From contig JBLLNP010000013.1 in the NCBI GenBank assembly GCA_048058975.1, positions 38,314 through 102,313 of the forward strand: a stretch of DNA of 64,000 nt. The letters run 5' to 3'. Source of the DNA: RHLJ01 sp048058975. Its GTDB lineage: Bacteria; Bacteroidota; Rhodothermia; Balneolales; Balneolaceae. The notes beneath the pieces were generated by a model, which saw nothing but the letters and a program-made list of their open reading frames with translations, was not told the origin of the DNA and did not search any database. A program made the translations under genes and the position numbers. Shown here in pieces: positions 24,311 through 33,791 of the stretch (positions are counted from its first letter, which is position 1; each line of letters opens with the position of its first letter).

Positions 24311-25204
24311 CTAATTCTGCAATTGTTCATACTCCAGCAAATGCCCTTGGTCTGTTTCACGAAGAATATTATAAGCCTGAAGTTGTATACGGCTGTCAGC
24401 GTCAATAAACACTGAGGTAATTTCACGGGATTTGGTATCGAAGAAAAGATCGTACAAAAAGTTACTTGTAGAGCGACGTTTGGCTGCCTGGATTTCTGTC
24501 AAGGCATTTAACACCTGCTGCCTGGCTGCAACGGGATTTTGAGTGAAGGTGTCGAGCCCAAGCCTGTGGTAGGTATAGAACGCATTTCTAAGTGGTTCAT
24601 AGTTAGTGCTCAATAAGTCTGAGATCAACACAAAACGGTTTCTCTGGTTGTTACTGTTTCGGGTCCACCCAATAGTGCTTTCATTTTGAGCAAGATCTAC
24701 TACGTTTTGAGCTTTATCGAAAAAGGTCGTTCCTCCCAGCGGAGAGAAGCTGTCAAAATCATAACCAAGCAGCAGATACATATAATAGTCGATGAATCCA
24801 GTCAGGCTTTCAAACTGAAGCTCGTCATGAATAAGGCTTCTCCCTTCGGGGTAAGAGAACTGCCAGGACTGATCCCCAAGCAACATGGTTGTGGTCTCGG
24901 TCATTGTATTGTAAATAGGCCTGCGAGCCGAAATCACAGTTTCGGCAGAGAACTGAAAATCAGATGTTCCAGTTGTTAGCACAATGTTGATCTGGCAGCT
25001 GATTCTTTCTTGTTCTGTAAATTCCAGTTCCGTCCAGCGGTATTCATTGATGTAGCCTTCCAGGTCATTTCGAAGCGATTCCTTTACATAGGCAAAAGAG
25101 GTTCCTTCCAGATTTGAGTCGTCAATAATCACCTCGCAGTCAAATTCCTGACCGAAGGAAATCGCGGGAAGCAAAAAAAAGATTATTAAACTGTGAAATT
25201 TCAA
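24311..25204 (-). CDS. porD: PorD-like (DUF4835) protein, type IX secretion-associated
   Basis: About 298 residues if a TTG at 25202-25204 is used; this gives a clean signal peptide (M-K-F-H-S-L-I-I-F-F-L-L-P-A-I-S-F-G then Gln). A longer frame to 25351 overlaps the divergent gene and looks unnatural. The sequence matches the DUF4835 pattern: 'FDCEVIIDDSNLEGTSFAYV', 'LTTGTSDFQFSAETVISARR', 'QWQFSYPEG'-like 'SWQFSYPEG', 'FIDYYMYLLLGYDFDSFSP' and 'FFDKAQNVVDLAQN'. DUF4835 is the PorD protein needed for gliding/T9SS function in some Bacteroidota. Its divergent partner is a PorV/PorQ-like barrel, which agrees with that role. Confidence 0.8.
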   Translation of the reverse strand: MKFHSLIIFFLLPAISFGQEFDCEVIIDDSNLEGTSFAYVKESLRNDLEGYINEYRWTELEFTEQERISCQINIVLTTGTSDFQFSAETVISARRPIYNTMTETTTMLLGDQSWQFSYPEGRSLIHDELQFESLTGFIDYYMYLLLGYDFDSFSPLGGTTFFDKAQNVVDLAQNESTIGWTRNSNNQRNRFVLISDLLSTNYEPLRNAFYTYHRLGLDTFTQNPVAARQQVLNALTEIQAAKRRSTSNFLYDLFFDTKSREITSVFIDADSRIQLQAYNILRETDQGHLLEYEQLQN

Positions 25205-25262
25205 AGAGAAAGCGTTAATTATATGTATAAGGTAATCGATATTGTTACAAATACGACCTCTA

Positions 25263-26087
25263 ATGATACGAATACGTTTTATTCGATATAAAATTTCTTT
25301 TGTCCTCTTTTTTATGGGGATTTCTATTGCCGCGAACGCGCAGTTCAGCATTGGAGCCAGAGGAGTGAGCCTAGGTCAGGCAACCACCGCTCTTATAGAA
25401 AATGACTGGTCATTATATTCAAATCCCGCTTTATTGAATTCTGAACAGCCTTCTTTGGGGTTTTATGGATTGAGAAACTATGGCTTTGTTGAAATTAGTG
25501 ATATGGCTGCTTTTGGAAGTTTACCCACATCCTTTGGAACCGGGGCATTAGGAATTCATCGATATGGCGATAACCTTTATAATGAAACAAGAGTGCGTTT
25601 GGGTTATAAAAATGAATGGGAGCAGCTTCATATTGGGTTGGCTTTAAATTATAATCACATTTCATTTGGTGGTCCTTATGGTTCCGGAGGGGCATATGGT
25701 GTTGATGTGGGGATCGCTGCACAAGTAATAGATCAGCTTTGGTTGGGAGCGACAGCCACAAATTTAAATCAACCGGCATATCCATTTTCTTCGGGAGATG
25801 AAGATCTGGCCAGAGAATTGAGCATCGGATTTAGTTATGCCTTAGAGGAAACTGCTTTATTTGTAATGGATATAGTGAAGGATGTTCGGTTTCCTGTATC
25901 ATATCGAGGAGGACTAGAGGCTACTATTATTGAAGAACTAAAAGGGAGAGTTGGTGTTACTTTAAGTCCAAGAACCTATTCATTTGGCCTGGGATATAGT
26001 AAAGATTTTTGGGAGATCAATCTGGCCGTTCAACAACATAATCCGTTGGGACTTAGTCCCGGTTTTGATTTACTATTTCACTTCTGA
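25263..26087 (+). CDS. PorV/PorQ-like outer-membrane beta-barrel protein
   Basis: About 274 residues from the ATG at 25263 (an upstream in-frame ATG at 25242 is less likely). A signal peptide ends at 'AANAQ'. The mature start, 'GARGVSLGQATTAL' followed by 'SLYSNPALL', is typical of the PorV/PorQ/TraF-like barrel family, and alternating hydrophobic strands end in 'LSPGFDLLFHF' with a terminal aromatic residue. PorV shuttles T9SS substrates, but many relatives have unknown roles; no further decision is possible. It is divergent from porD and two bases upstream of the helix-hairpin-helix barrel gene, so the two are coupled. Confidence 0.8.
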   Translation: MIRIRFIRYKISFVLFFMGISIAANAQFSIGARGVSLGQATTALIENDWSLYSNPALLNSEQPSLGFYGLRNYGFVEISDMAAFGSLPTSFGTGALGIHRYGDNLYNETRVRLGYKNEWEQLHIGLALNYNHISFGGPYGSGGAYGVDVGIAAQVIDQLWLGATATNLNQPAYPFSSGDEDLARELSIGFSYALEETALFVMDIVKDVRFPVSYRGGLEATIIEELKGRVGVTLSPRTYSFGLGYSKDFWEINLAVQQHNPLGLSPGFDLLFHF

Positions 26088-26089
26088 AT

Positions 26090-28141
26090 ATGAGGTGGCT
26101 TCAGGTAATATTAAACTTTTTTCTTATCGGACTGCTTCCAATCAATCTGTTAGCACAAGATACAACCAAGACCGAGGTTGAACGTCAGCTCGAAGAAGCG
26201 TTTGAAGAGTTGGATACGGAAGAATCAGAATTAACAGGTGAACAGCTAACGCAATTTCTGGAAGATCTGGCTGCCAATCCTGTTGATATTAATACAGCAG
26301 GTGTGAGTGAATTGCTTCAGGTTCCGGGCTTCAATTTATTAATTGCCAGGTCTGTAATTGATTACCGAAAGACAAAACCCTTCGAATCTATTAAAGAAAT
26401 TCAGGGGGTTCGAGGAGTAGGGATGGCTACCTATCAAAGAATGAGGCCATATATAACAGTTGGTGGATTGAATGAACGAATTCGAAACTTTTACACTAGT
26501 CCGGCTTACTGGCTTTCGGGGAAAAAGGTTGAAATCATTTCCCGATATCAGCAAAATATAGAAGAACAGGAAGGTTTTGTACGTCCCGACTCATTGGGAG
26601 GGTATGTAGGGAATCCGGTTAAATATTACCAGCGTTTCAGGATGCAAAGCAATCACCTTTCTGTTAACCTTACCCAGGAGAAAGATGCAGGCGAACCGCT
26701 AAATGGAGTTACAGACTTTGATTTTAATTCCTGGCATTTAGCGTTAACAAATAATGGGAATTTGCAAAGTCTGGTAATTGGCGATTATAGTCTTAGTTTT
26801 GGCCAAGGGTTGGTTATTTGGACTGGAGGGGCATTTGGCAAAGGAAGAGAAGTAACGGGAACCATCAATAAAAATGAGCGCGGAATAAGAGCGTATGGTT
26901 CTGCACAAGAAACAGATTTTTTCCGCGGAATTGCCGCAACTTATGGAGGGAATGTTGAATTCACCGCTTTTTATTCTGATCGACCAAGAACTGCATCCCC
27001 AGTCGAAGGAGATACTACACGTTTTCCATCGTCAAGCGGATTTCATCGTACCCAATCTGAGTTAAATCGTAGAAATAATATTGATCAACGAACGGTAGGA
27101 GGAAGATTCAAAGCAGATACACCATTGGGTTTAGTTGGAATAACCGGATACACCACTGAGTTCAGCTCTTACATTGGAAAAGGAGCTTCCTTAATTGATT
27201 TATATGAGTTTGAAGGGAAGTCAAATTCAGTTATTGGAGTTGACTATCGTGGGTTAGTGGGGAGTTCTTTGGTATTTGGAGAAATCGCTAGAAGTGAAAA
27301 CGGAGGAATCGGAGGTGTTGCAGGAATAGAAGCTCCGATCGGGTTCAATACAGACCTCTCACTCTTGTATAGGAATTATCAAAAGGATTTCCAGTCCTTT
27401 TTGGGAACCGGATTCGGAGAAACATCAGGTGATCCAAATAATGAAGCCGGGTTGTATGTTGGAATTAGTCATCGCTTTGGAAATGGCTATGTTGTAAGTG
27501 GATATGTTGATCAATATCGTTTTGAGGCTCCCAGATCAGGTACAACACAATCAACAGAGGGTTACGATGTACTTGGGTTAATTGAGGGAAAGATTACTGG
27601 GAATCTGGACGCATACATTTTAATCCGAAATGAAATCAAAGACGATGAATATATAATCGAAACGGGGTCTGGAAGGGAGCAAAGAATTCTTGGAAAAGAA
27701 AAGAGAGCTAGCATCCGGTTGCAAACAGAATATCAGTTGAATAGGAAAGTGCGGTTGCGTTCGAGAGGGGAACTGGTAAGATATCAAAGTCCGGGAGAAG
27801 AATGGGAGACTGGTTTTTTAATATATCAGGATCTGAGACTTCAACTCTCGAAGAAGTTTCAGTTGGATACAAGAGTAACACTTTTTGATACCGATAGTTT
27901 TAACACAAGGGTTTATCAGTTTGAAAATGATTTGTTATATGTATTATCGAATGTTGCTATGAGTGGAAGGGGACAAAGGTTGTATAGTCTGCTTAAATAT
28001 GAAGTCTCAGATTGGCTTGAATTCTGGATTAAATATTCAGTAACTACGATTGAAGATGTCCAATTTTTGAGTAGCGGACTTGGAGAAATTCAGGGTAATA
28101 AAAGAAGCCTTTTGGGTATTCAGGGAAGGGTTAAACTTTAA
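26090..28141 (+). CDS. Outer-membrane barrel protein with N-terminal helix-hairpin-helix domain
   Basis: 683 residues, signal peptide ending 'INLLAQ' (about 22). Residues about 60-125 hold a ComEA-like helix-hairpin-helix unit ('PVDINTAGVSELLQVPGFN', 'IQGVRGVGMATYQRMRPY'). The remaining 550 residues alternate polar and hydrophobic residues with Gly/aromatic turns, as in large outer-membrane barrels, ending in 'LLGIQGRVKL'. The helix-hairpin-helix is normally DNA-binding, so a DNA-contacting surface or periplasmic face of an outer-membrane channel is an inference. It follows the PorV/PorQ-like gene by two bases. Confidence 0.82.
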   Translation: MRWLQVILNFFLIGLLPINLLAQDTTKTEVERQLEEAFEELDTEESELTGEQLTQFLEDLAANPVDINTAGVSELLQVPGFNLLIARSVIDYRKTKPFESIKEIQGVRGVGMATYQRMRPYITVGGLNERIRNFYTSPAYWLSGKKVEIISRYQQNIEEQEGFVRPDSLGGYVGNPVKYYQRFRMQSNHLSVNLTQEKDAGEPLNGVTDFDFNSWHLALTNNGNLQSLVIGDYSLSFGQGLVIWTGGAFGKGREVTGTINKNERGIRAYGSAQETDFFRGIAATYGGNVEFTAFYSDRPRTASPVEGDTTRFPSSSGFHRTQSELNRRNNIDQRTVGGRFKADTPLGLVGITGYTTEFSSYIGKGASLIDLYEFEGKSNSVIGVDYRGLVGSSLVFGEIARSENGGIGGVAGIEAPIGFNTDLSLLYRNYQKDFQSFLGTGFGETSGDPNNEAGLYVGISHRFGNGYVVSGYVDQYRFEAPRSGTTQSTEGYDVLGLIEGKITGNLDAYILIRNEIKDDEYIIETGSGREQRILGKEKRASIRLQTEYQLNRKVRLRSRGELVRYQSPGEEWETGFLIYQDLRLQLSKKFQLDTRVTLFDTDSFNTRVYQFENDLLYVLSNVAMSGRGQRLYSLLKYEVSDWLEFWIKYSVTTIEDVQFLSSGLGEIQGNKRSLLGIQGRVKL

Positions 28142-28208
28142 GCTAAACATGCCTTAAAAACTCAATTGTGATTCGCTATATTTATCCAAATTTTAAAATC
28201 TCACTTCC

Positions 28209-29978
28209 ATGACATTTGAAGGCTGGTCGGTAGTTAGTGTTATAGTTGGATGCTTAGTTCTACTCATCACCACGAATCTTTCGGTAGATATGGTACTTTT
28301 GGCCGGGCTTGCATTGTTGTTAGTTTCGGGGATAGTTTCACCAGAAGCTGCTCTTTCCGGGTTCTCAAATGAAGGAATGTTGACTGTAGCCGCTTTATAT
28401 GTAATAGCGGCAGGACTTAAAGAAACAGGGGCCATTCGGTTTATCACTCAAAAAGTAATGGGAGAGGTTAAAACAGTTCGTGGTGCACAAGCAAGAATTA
28501 TGCTTCCTGTTATGGCTATGAGTGCTTTTCTGAACAATACACCTATTGTGGCTTCTTTTATCCCGGCGCTAGAGCATTGGAGCAAAAAAACCAGAATACC
28601 GGTTTCTAAAATTCTTATCCCTCTTAGTTACGCGGCCATTTTAGGAGGAACTTGTACTCTGATTGGAACAAGTACCAACCTGATCCTTAATGGACTGCTT
28701 ATTGAAGAAGGAAGTACACGCTCATTAGGATTATTTGAGCCTGCATGGGTTGGTGTGCCGTGCGCAATAGCAGGGTTTATTTATCTTTTTTTATTTGGAG
28801 ATAAATTACTTCCATCAAGAGGAGAGGCATTCGAAAGTTTTAAAAATCCGAGGGAATACACCATTGAAATGATGGTTCCTGAAGGCAGTCTGCTAGCCCG
28901 AAAAACAATTCAGGAAGCGGGATTGAGACAACTACCGGGATTATTTTTAGTTGAAATCTACAGAGATAACGCAGTCCTTCCTGCGGTTGCTCCCGATCAA
29001 AGGCTTAGGGAAAACGATCGGTTAATTTTTGCAGGTATTGTTGATTCTATTGTTGATATCCAGAATATACAGGGACTCATTCCCGCTACTAACCAAATCT
29101 TTAAACTCGACACACCTAAGAATGACCGTGTTTTGTATGAGGCAGTTGTTTCTACATCTAATCCGCTAAAAGGAAGAACGATAAAAGAAGGAAAATTCCG
29201 AGATCGTTATAATGCGGTTGTTTTGGCTGTTTCCAGAAGTGGGGAAAGAATAAAAGGGAAAATTGGATCCATCACCTTAAAAACAGGTGATACGCTTCTT
29301 TTGGAAGGAAAAAAATCTTTTCAAAGCAGGTACAGAAATTCAAATGATTTCTATTTAATTAGTCCTATCAAAGATAGCTTAACACCAAACTATGATAAAT
29401 CAGGAATAGCTTTAATCATTTTAGCAGGAATGGTAGCATTAGCAGGGATTGGGATATTGTCTATGCTACAAGCCGCTTTTCTGGCAGGTGCTTTAATGAT
29501 GCTAACTAAAACAATTCGGTACTCTGTTGGAATAGAAACCATTGATTGGAGAGTTTTGATTGCAATAGCATCATCCCTTGGTATAGGAAATGCACTTGCT
29601 GATACAGGCGTTGCAGAGTATTTAGCAGTTTCAATTCTTTCTTTGGCATCAACTCAAGCAATTTGGGCCTTGGTAATAACTTACTTAATAACTTGGCTTC
29701 TTACTGAACTCATAACCAATAATTCGGCTGCAGTTCTTGTTTTTCCAATTGCACTTTCATTAGCTCAATCGCTAGGGGTAGATTTTATACCTTTTGCGAT
29801 AGTAATTATTATGGCCGCTTCCGCTAGTTTTTCAACTCCAGTTGGCTATCAAACAAATCTCATGGTATATGGACCAGGAAGCTACCGTTATACTGACTAT
29901 ATCAGAATAGGGCTCCCTTTGAACTTGATAGTTGCTATTCTAACTGTGTTTATAGTGCCAAAAATTTGGAGCTTTTAG
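28209..29978 (+). CDS. SLC13-family permease with two RCK_C (TrkA-C) domains, probable sulfate transporter
   Basis: 589 residues. N-terminal membrane half (1-200) and C-terminal membrane half (about 395-589) surround two soluble TrkA-C domains (about 215-290 and 300-385; 'LRENDRLIFAGIVDSIVDIQ' and 'LKTGDTLLLEGKK' mark their ends). The transporter motif 'CTLIGTSTNLILNGLL' (about 152-167) and 'NNSAAVLVFPIALSLAQS' near the end are characteristic of the DASS/SLC13 family. Sulfate as substrate is inferred from its place directly before cysQ, cysD and cysNC. Confidence 0.9.
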   Translation: MTFEGWSVVSVIVGCLVLLITTNLSVDMVLLAGLALLLVSGIVSPEAALSGFSNEGMLTVAALYVIAAGLKETGAIRFITQKVMGEVKTVRGAQARIMLPVMAMSAFLNNTPIVASFIPALEHWSKKTRIPVSKILIPLSYAAILGGTCTLIGTSTNLILNGLLIEEGSTRSLGLFEPAWVGVPCAIAGFIYLFLFGDKLLPSRGEAFESFKNPREYTIEMMVPEGSLLARKTIQEAGLRQLPGLFLVEIYRDNAVLPAVAPDQRLRENDRLIFAGIVDSIVDIQNIQGLIPATNQIFKLDTPKNDRVLYEAVVSTSNPLKGRTIKEGKFRDRYNAVVLAVSRSGERIKGKIGSITLKTGDTLLLEGKKSFQSRYRNSNDFYLISPIKDSLTPNYDKSGIALIILAGMVALAGIGILSMLQAAFLAGALMMLTKTIRYSVGIETIDWRVLIAIASSLGIGNALADTGVAEYLAVSILSLASTQAIWALVITYLITWLLTELITNNSAAVLVFPIALSLAQSLGVDFIPFAIVIIMAASASFSTPVGYQTNLMVYGPGSYRYTDYIRIGLPLNLIVAILTVFIVPKIWSF

Positions 29979-29981
29979 TTT

Positions 29982-30755
29982 ATGCTGAATAAAGTAATTG
30001 AATTAGCTCGAAAAGCTGGATTTGCTACATTAGAATTTTACACAAAAGATATGGATGTCACTTCTAAAAAAGATGACTCTCCACTTACAAAAGCTGACCT
30101 AGCCTCTCATTACATAATTGTAGATGGGCTAAGAGAACTTACCCCTAATATTCCAATTATTTCCGAAGAATCGGGCGTACCAGATTATGAGGTCAGAAAA
30201 AAATGGACCCAATTTTGGATGGTGGATCCATTAGACGGAACCAAAGAATTTATCAAGCGCAACGATGAGTTCACTGTAAATATCGCGTTGATTGAAAACG
30301 GAGTTCCTACTTTGGGTGTAGTGTATGCTCCTGCTCTGGATTTACTTTACTATGGGGAAAGAGGAGTAGGTTCATTCAAAAAAGTAAAAAATTCGGAGGT
30401 AAGACAATTAGATAGGCAACCCTTCCAAAAATCAGGCAAAGCAAGAATTGTAGTTAGTCGGTCCCACGGAGATGATACTACAGCAAAAAAATTAGAATCT
30501 ATTGGTATAGAAGTGATTGAGGAGGTTCCTTCTGGTAGTTCCATTAAGTTTTGCTTAGTGGCGGAAGGGAAGGCTGATATTTATCCAAGGCTAGGTCCAA
30601 CCATGGAATGGGATACTGCAGCGGCGGATGCAGTTTATAGATACTCAATAAAGGAAGGTGAAAAGTCCTCACCATTAGTTTACAACAAAAAAAATCTTCT
30701 AAATCCATATTTTGTTCTTGGTTTAGAAGAAAAAATTGCCGCAGAATCATTATAA
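29982..30755 (+). CDS. cysQ: 3'(2'),5'-bisphosphate nucleotidase CysQ
   Basis: 257 residues. The inositol-monophosphatase-fold metal motifs are present: 'PIISEESGVPDY' (Glu pair), 'WMVDPLDGTKEFIKRNDEFT' (D-P-L-D-G-T), and near the C-terminus 'PTMEWDTAAADAVYR' (W-D-x-A). CysQ removes the 3' phosphate from PAP, the by-product of PAPS use, in the cytoplasm. It is four bases downstream of the permease and directly upstream of cysD. Confidence 0.95.
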   Translation: MLNKVIELARKAGFATLEFYTKDMDVTSKKDDSPLTKADLASHYIIVDGLRELTPNIPIISEESGVPDYEVRKKWTQFWMVDPLDGTKEFIKRNDEFTVNIALIENGVPTLGVVYAPALDLLYYGERGVGSFKKVKNSEVRQLDRQPFQKSGKARIVVSRSHGDDTTAKKLESIGIEVIEEVPSGSSIKFCLVAEGKADIYPRLGPTMEWDTAAADAVYRYSIKEGEKSSPLVYNKKNLLNPYFVLGLEEKIAAESL

Positions 30756-30756
30756 A

Positions 30757-31665
30757 ATGAGTGAATTAAAGAAACATTCTCATCTGAAACATTTAGAAAA
30801 CGAGGCTATTTATATAATGAGGGAAGTAGCGGCTCAGTTTGACCGCCCTGCACTTCTTTTTTCGGGAGGAAAAGACTCCATTGTTATGTTCCACTTAGCT
30901 TTGAAAGCTTTTTACCCAGGGAAAGTCCCATTTCCATTGATGCATGTAGACACAGGACATAATTTTCCTGAGACTATTGAGTTCAGAGATAAACTAGTCG
31001 AAAAGCATGGTGTGGAGTTGATTGTTGGAAGTGTACAGGAATCCATCGATAAAGGACGGGTTGAAGAAGAGACAGGCCCTGATGCGAGCAGAAATGCCCT
31101 TCAAACAGTTACACTTTTAGATACCTTGAAAGAACATCAGGTTGATGCAGCCCTTGGTGGTGGGCGTAGAGATGAAGAAAAAGCCCGGGCTAAAGAGCGT
31201 TTCTTTTCTCATCGTGATGTATTTGGCCAGTGGGATCCAAAAAACCAACGTCCTGAACTTTGGAACTTATATAACGGACGGAAAAAGCCAGGTGAAAACT
31301 TCAGAGTTTTTCCAATCAGTAATTGGACAGAAATGGATGTATGGCAGTATATCGCCCAGGAAGAAATTGAAATTCCTTCTATTTACTTCGCACATGAAAG
31401 AAAAGTATTTAACAGAAGGGGTGTATGGTTAGCAGATACCGATTTCGTAAACAAGATGGACGACGAGAAGACAGAAATTCGAACGGTTCGCTTCAGAACT
31501 ATCGGCGATGCAACCTGTACCGGAGCCGTTGAGTCTCATGCCTCAAACTTAGAGGATATTATTCAGGAAGTCGCTTCTGCAAGAGAAACAGAACGAGGCA
31601 CTCGTCATGATGACAAGAGAAGCGAGACTGCAATGGAAGACCGGAAGAAGCAGGGGTACTTTTAA
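30757..31665 (+). CDS. cysD: Sulfate adenylyltransferase subunit 2
   Basis: 302 residues from the ATG at 30757 (an in-frame codon at 30736 lies inside cysQ). Recognised by 'HSHLKHLENEAIYIMREVAA', the PP-loop 'LLFSGGKDSIVMFHLALKA' and 'GGRRDEEKARAKERFFSHRD'. It is the catalytic subunit that adenylates sulfate to APS and needs the CysN GTPase. A 75-base gap with a perfect 18-base palindrome separates it from cysNC. Confidence 0.97.
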   Translation: MSELKKHSHLKHLENEAIYIMREVAAQFDRPALLFSGGKDSIVMFHLALKAFYPGKVPFPLMHVDTGHNFPETIEFRDKLVEKHGVELIVGSVQESIDKGRVEEETGPDASRNALQTVTLLDTLKEHQVDAALGGGRRDEEKARAKERFFSHRDVFGQWDPKNQRPELWNLYNGRKKPGENFRVFPISNWTEMDVWQYIAQEEIEIPSIYFAHERKVFNRRGVWLADTDFVNKMDDEKTEIRTVRFRTIGDATCTGAVESHASNLEDIIQEVASARETERGTRHDDKRSETAMEDRKKQGYF

Positions 31666-31684
31666 TTAATAATTATGAATTTGC

Positions 31685-31727
31685 AATTTTAAATTTTGAA
31701 TTGACTACTAATTCAAAATTTAAAATT
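31685..31727. repeat. Perfect 18-base palindrome between cysD and cysNC
   Basis: AATTTTAAATTTTGAATT (31685-31702) and its reverse complement (31710-31727) surround a seven-base loop. All bases pair. The same TTTTGAATT core recurs in the palindromes at 18359 and 50845, each time between two co-directional genes. Confidence 0.85.
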
Positions 31728-31740
31728 CAAAATTAGTGAA

Positions 31741-33633
31741 ATGAGCGATAAGAATTTACAAACTGGAGAAGCTTACCTAAACATGGATATGCTTCGCTTT
31801 ACAACAGCTGGAAGTGTGGATGATGGTAAAAGCACATTGATCGGTCGCTTACTCTATGATTCAAAATCTATTTTTGAAGATCAGATGGAAGCCATTGAGA
31901 AAACGAGTAAAAGTAGTGGGGAGGAAGAGGTTAATTTGGCGTTGTTAACGGATGGGTTGCAGGCAGAAAGAGAGCAGAAAATTACCATCGATGTTGCCTA
32001 CAGATATTTTGCCACACCGAAGAGGAAATTTATCATAGCAGATACTCCCGGGCATACTCAGTATACCCGAAATATGGTGACTGGAGCTTCTACCGCTGAT
32101 CTGGCCATTATTTTAGTTGATGCTTCTAAAGGTGTACTAACCCAATCTCGACGTCACGCGTTTATTTCTTCATTACTAAGAATTCCACATCTTGTTGTCG
32201 CAATCAATAAGATGGACTTAGTGAATTATGATGAGAAAGTTTTCGATAAGATTGTTGGCGATTTCCGGGAATTTGCACATAAGCTTGATGTAACAAATAT
32301 CACCTTTATACCTATTTCTGCACTAAAAGGTGATAATGTTGTTGACAAAAGCGAAGCCATGAATTGGTACCAAGGCACCACCTTACTATACCATTTGGAA
32401 AATGTAAAAGTAGATGCCAACGAAAATGTAGTTGATTTCAGGCTTCCTGTGCAATACGTAATTCGCCCAAATCGCACATTTCGGGGATTTGCCGGGCAAG
32501 TAGCTTCAGGGCATATTCGTCCGGGAGATGAAGTTAAAGTTTTACCCTCAGGACTTACCACAAAAGTGAAAGAAATTGTAACCAGAGATGGGAATTTAGA
32601 GGCCGCTTTTGTAGGTGATTCGATTACTCTCACTATGGAAGATGAAATTGATATCAGCCGAGGCGATATGATTGTTCGAAAGAATAATGTACCAACCGTC
32701 AGGAATGAGTTTGAAGCATTTTTATGCTGGATGAATGAGAAAGAAATGCGGCTTAATAAGCAATATATATTGCAGCACACCAGCCGAACCGTTCAGGTAT
32801 TTGTGGAAGATCTTCTTTATCGAATTAATGTAGATACCTTGAGCCGTGAAGAAGCCGACAAACTGGAGTTGAATGAAATCGGACGGGTAAAATTAAAAAC
32901 TAGTCAACCTCTATTCTTCGACCCATATCAGATTAATCAAAGAACAGGTAGCTTTATAATCATCGACCCAGCATCGAATGTAACGGTTGGAGCCGGGATG
33001 ATTCGAGCGGGCTCTACTGTGTCTAAGAATGACCAAACTCAAAACACACAACACTCCCCAAATGTAGTTTGGGAACCCTGGAATATTCCAAGAAAAGAAA
33101 GAGAGAAAAGAAACGGGCATAAAGCGAAAGTACTTTGGTTTACTGGAGTTTCGGGAGCTGGCAAAAGTACTATTGCAAAGGAATTGGAGAAAAAACTTTG
33201 GAAGGAGGGTAAGCAAACGATATTGCTTGATGGAGATCAGGTTCGGCATGGCTTAAATGGAGATTTAGGATTTAGTCCAAAAGACCGGAGTGAAAATATT
33301 CGAAGAGTTGGACAGGTTGCCCGACTATTCTTTGAACATGGAAATATCGTTCTGTGCACTTTTGTATCACCTTATATTAAAGACCGTGAAGCAGTGAAGG
33401 CCATGCTGCCCGAAGCAACAGATTTTATAGAAATTCATGTTACTTGTAACCCGGAAACAGTTAAACGAAGAGACCCAAAGGGACTTTATAAAAAAGCAGA
33501 AAAAGGGCAAATATCAGGTTTGACGGGCTTTGATTCTGAACACGAGGCTCCTGAGAATCCAACCCTGATTATTGATACAGATAAGCTTTCAATAGAAGAA
33601 GCAGTAAATAAGATTTATAGTTTATTGAAATAA
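31741..33633 (+). CDS. cysNC: Bifunctional sulfate adenylyltransferase subunit 1 / adenylylsulfate kinase (CysN-CysC fusion)
   Basis: 630 residues. The N-terminal part (1-430) is a translation-factor GTPase: P-loop 'GSVDDGKSTLIGRLLYD', 'DTPGHTQYTRNMVTGAS' and N-K-M-D. The C-terminal part (about 455-630) is APS kinase: 'WFTGVSGAGKSTIAKELEKK' and 'DGDQVRHGLNGDLGFSPKDR'. The fusion drives sulfate activation and then phosphorylates APS to PAPS. With the permease, cysQ and cysD it forms a complete uptake-to-PAPS operon; no PAPS reductase or sulfotransferase is in the window. Confidence 0.96.
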   Translation: MSDKNLQTGEAYLNMDMLRFTTAGSVDDGKSTLIGRLLYDSKSIFEDQMEAIEKTSKSSGEEEVNLALLTDGLQAEREQKITIDVAYRYFATPKRKFIIADTPGHTQYTRNMVTGASTADLAIILVDASKGVLTQSRRHAFISSLLRIPHLVVAINKMDLVNYDEKVFDKIVGDFREFAHKLDVTNITFIPISALKGDNVVDKSEAMNWYQGTTLLYHLENVKVDANENVVDFRLPVQYVIRPNRTFRGFAGQVASGHIRPGDEVKVLPSGLTTKVKEIVTRDGNLEAAFVGDSITLTMEDEIDISRGDMIVRKNNVPTVRNEFEAFLCWMNEKEMRLNKQYILQHTSRTVQVFVEDLLYRINVDTLSREEADKLELNEIGRVKLKTSQPLFFDPYQINQRTGSFIIIDPASNVTVGAGMIRAGSTVSKNDQTQNTQHSPNVVWEPWNIPRKEREKRNGHKAKVLWFTGVSGAGKSTIAKELEKKLWKEGKQTILLDGDQVRHGLNGDLGFSPKDRSENIRRVGQVARLFFEHGNIVLCTFVSPYIKDREAVKAMLPEATDFIEIHVTCNPETVKRRDPKGLYKKAEKGQISGLTGFDSEHEAPENPTLIIDTDKLSIEEAVNKIYSLLK

Positions 33634-33791
33634 CACAATTAACGAGCGAAGTGAAGTGATCTTCAAATAAGGGGCTAAAATTGGAGATTGTTTCGGAAAC
33701 TTACTATCGCAAATATATCTACTCAAGTTCTCTACCAATCCAGTGTCGTCCAGAGGATGCTTCCGAAGGATCCAATCGGATACCTAACACG

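Noticed and set aside
32226..32780. 184-codon open frame on the minus strand
   Set aside because: Antisense to the GTPase part of cysNC, with no start context and no recognisable domain.
33681..33791. The first part of the 68-codon frame at 33681-33887 as a real small gene
   Set aside because: Only its second half resembles a protein (RmlA end); the first half has no similarity pattern or start signal.
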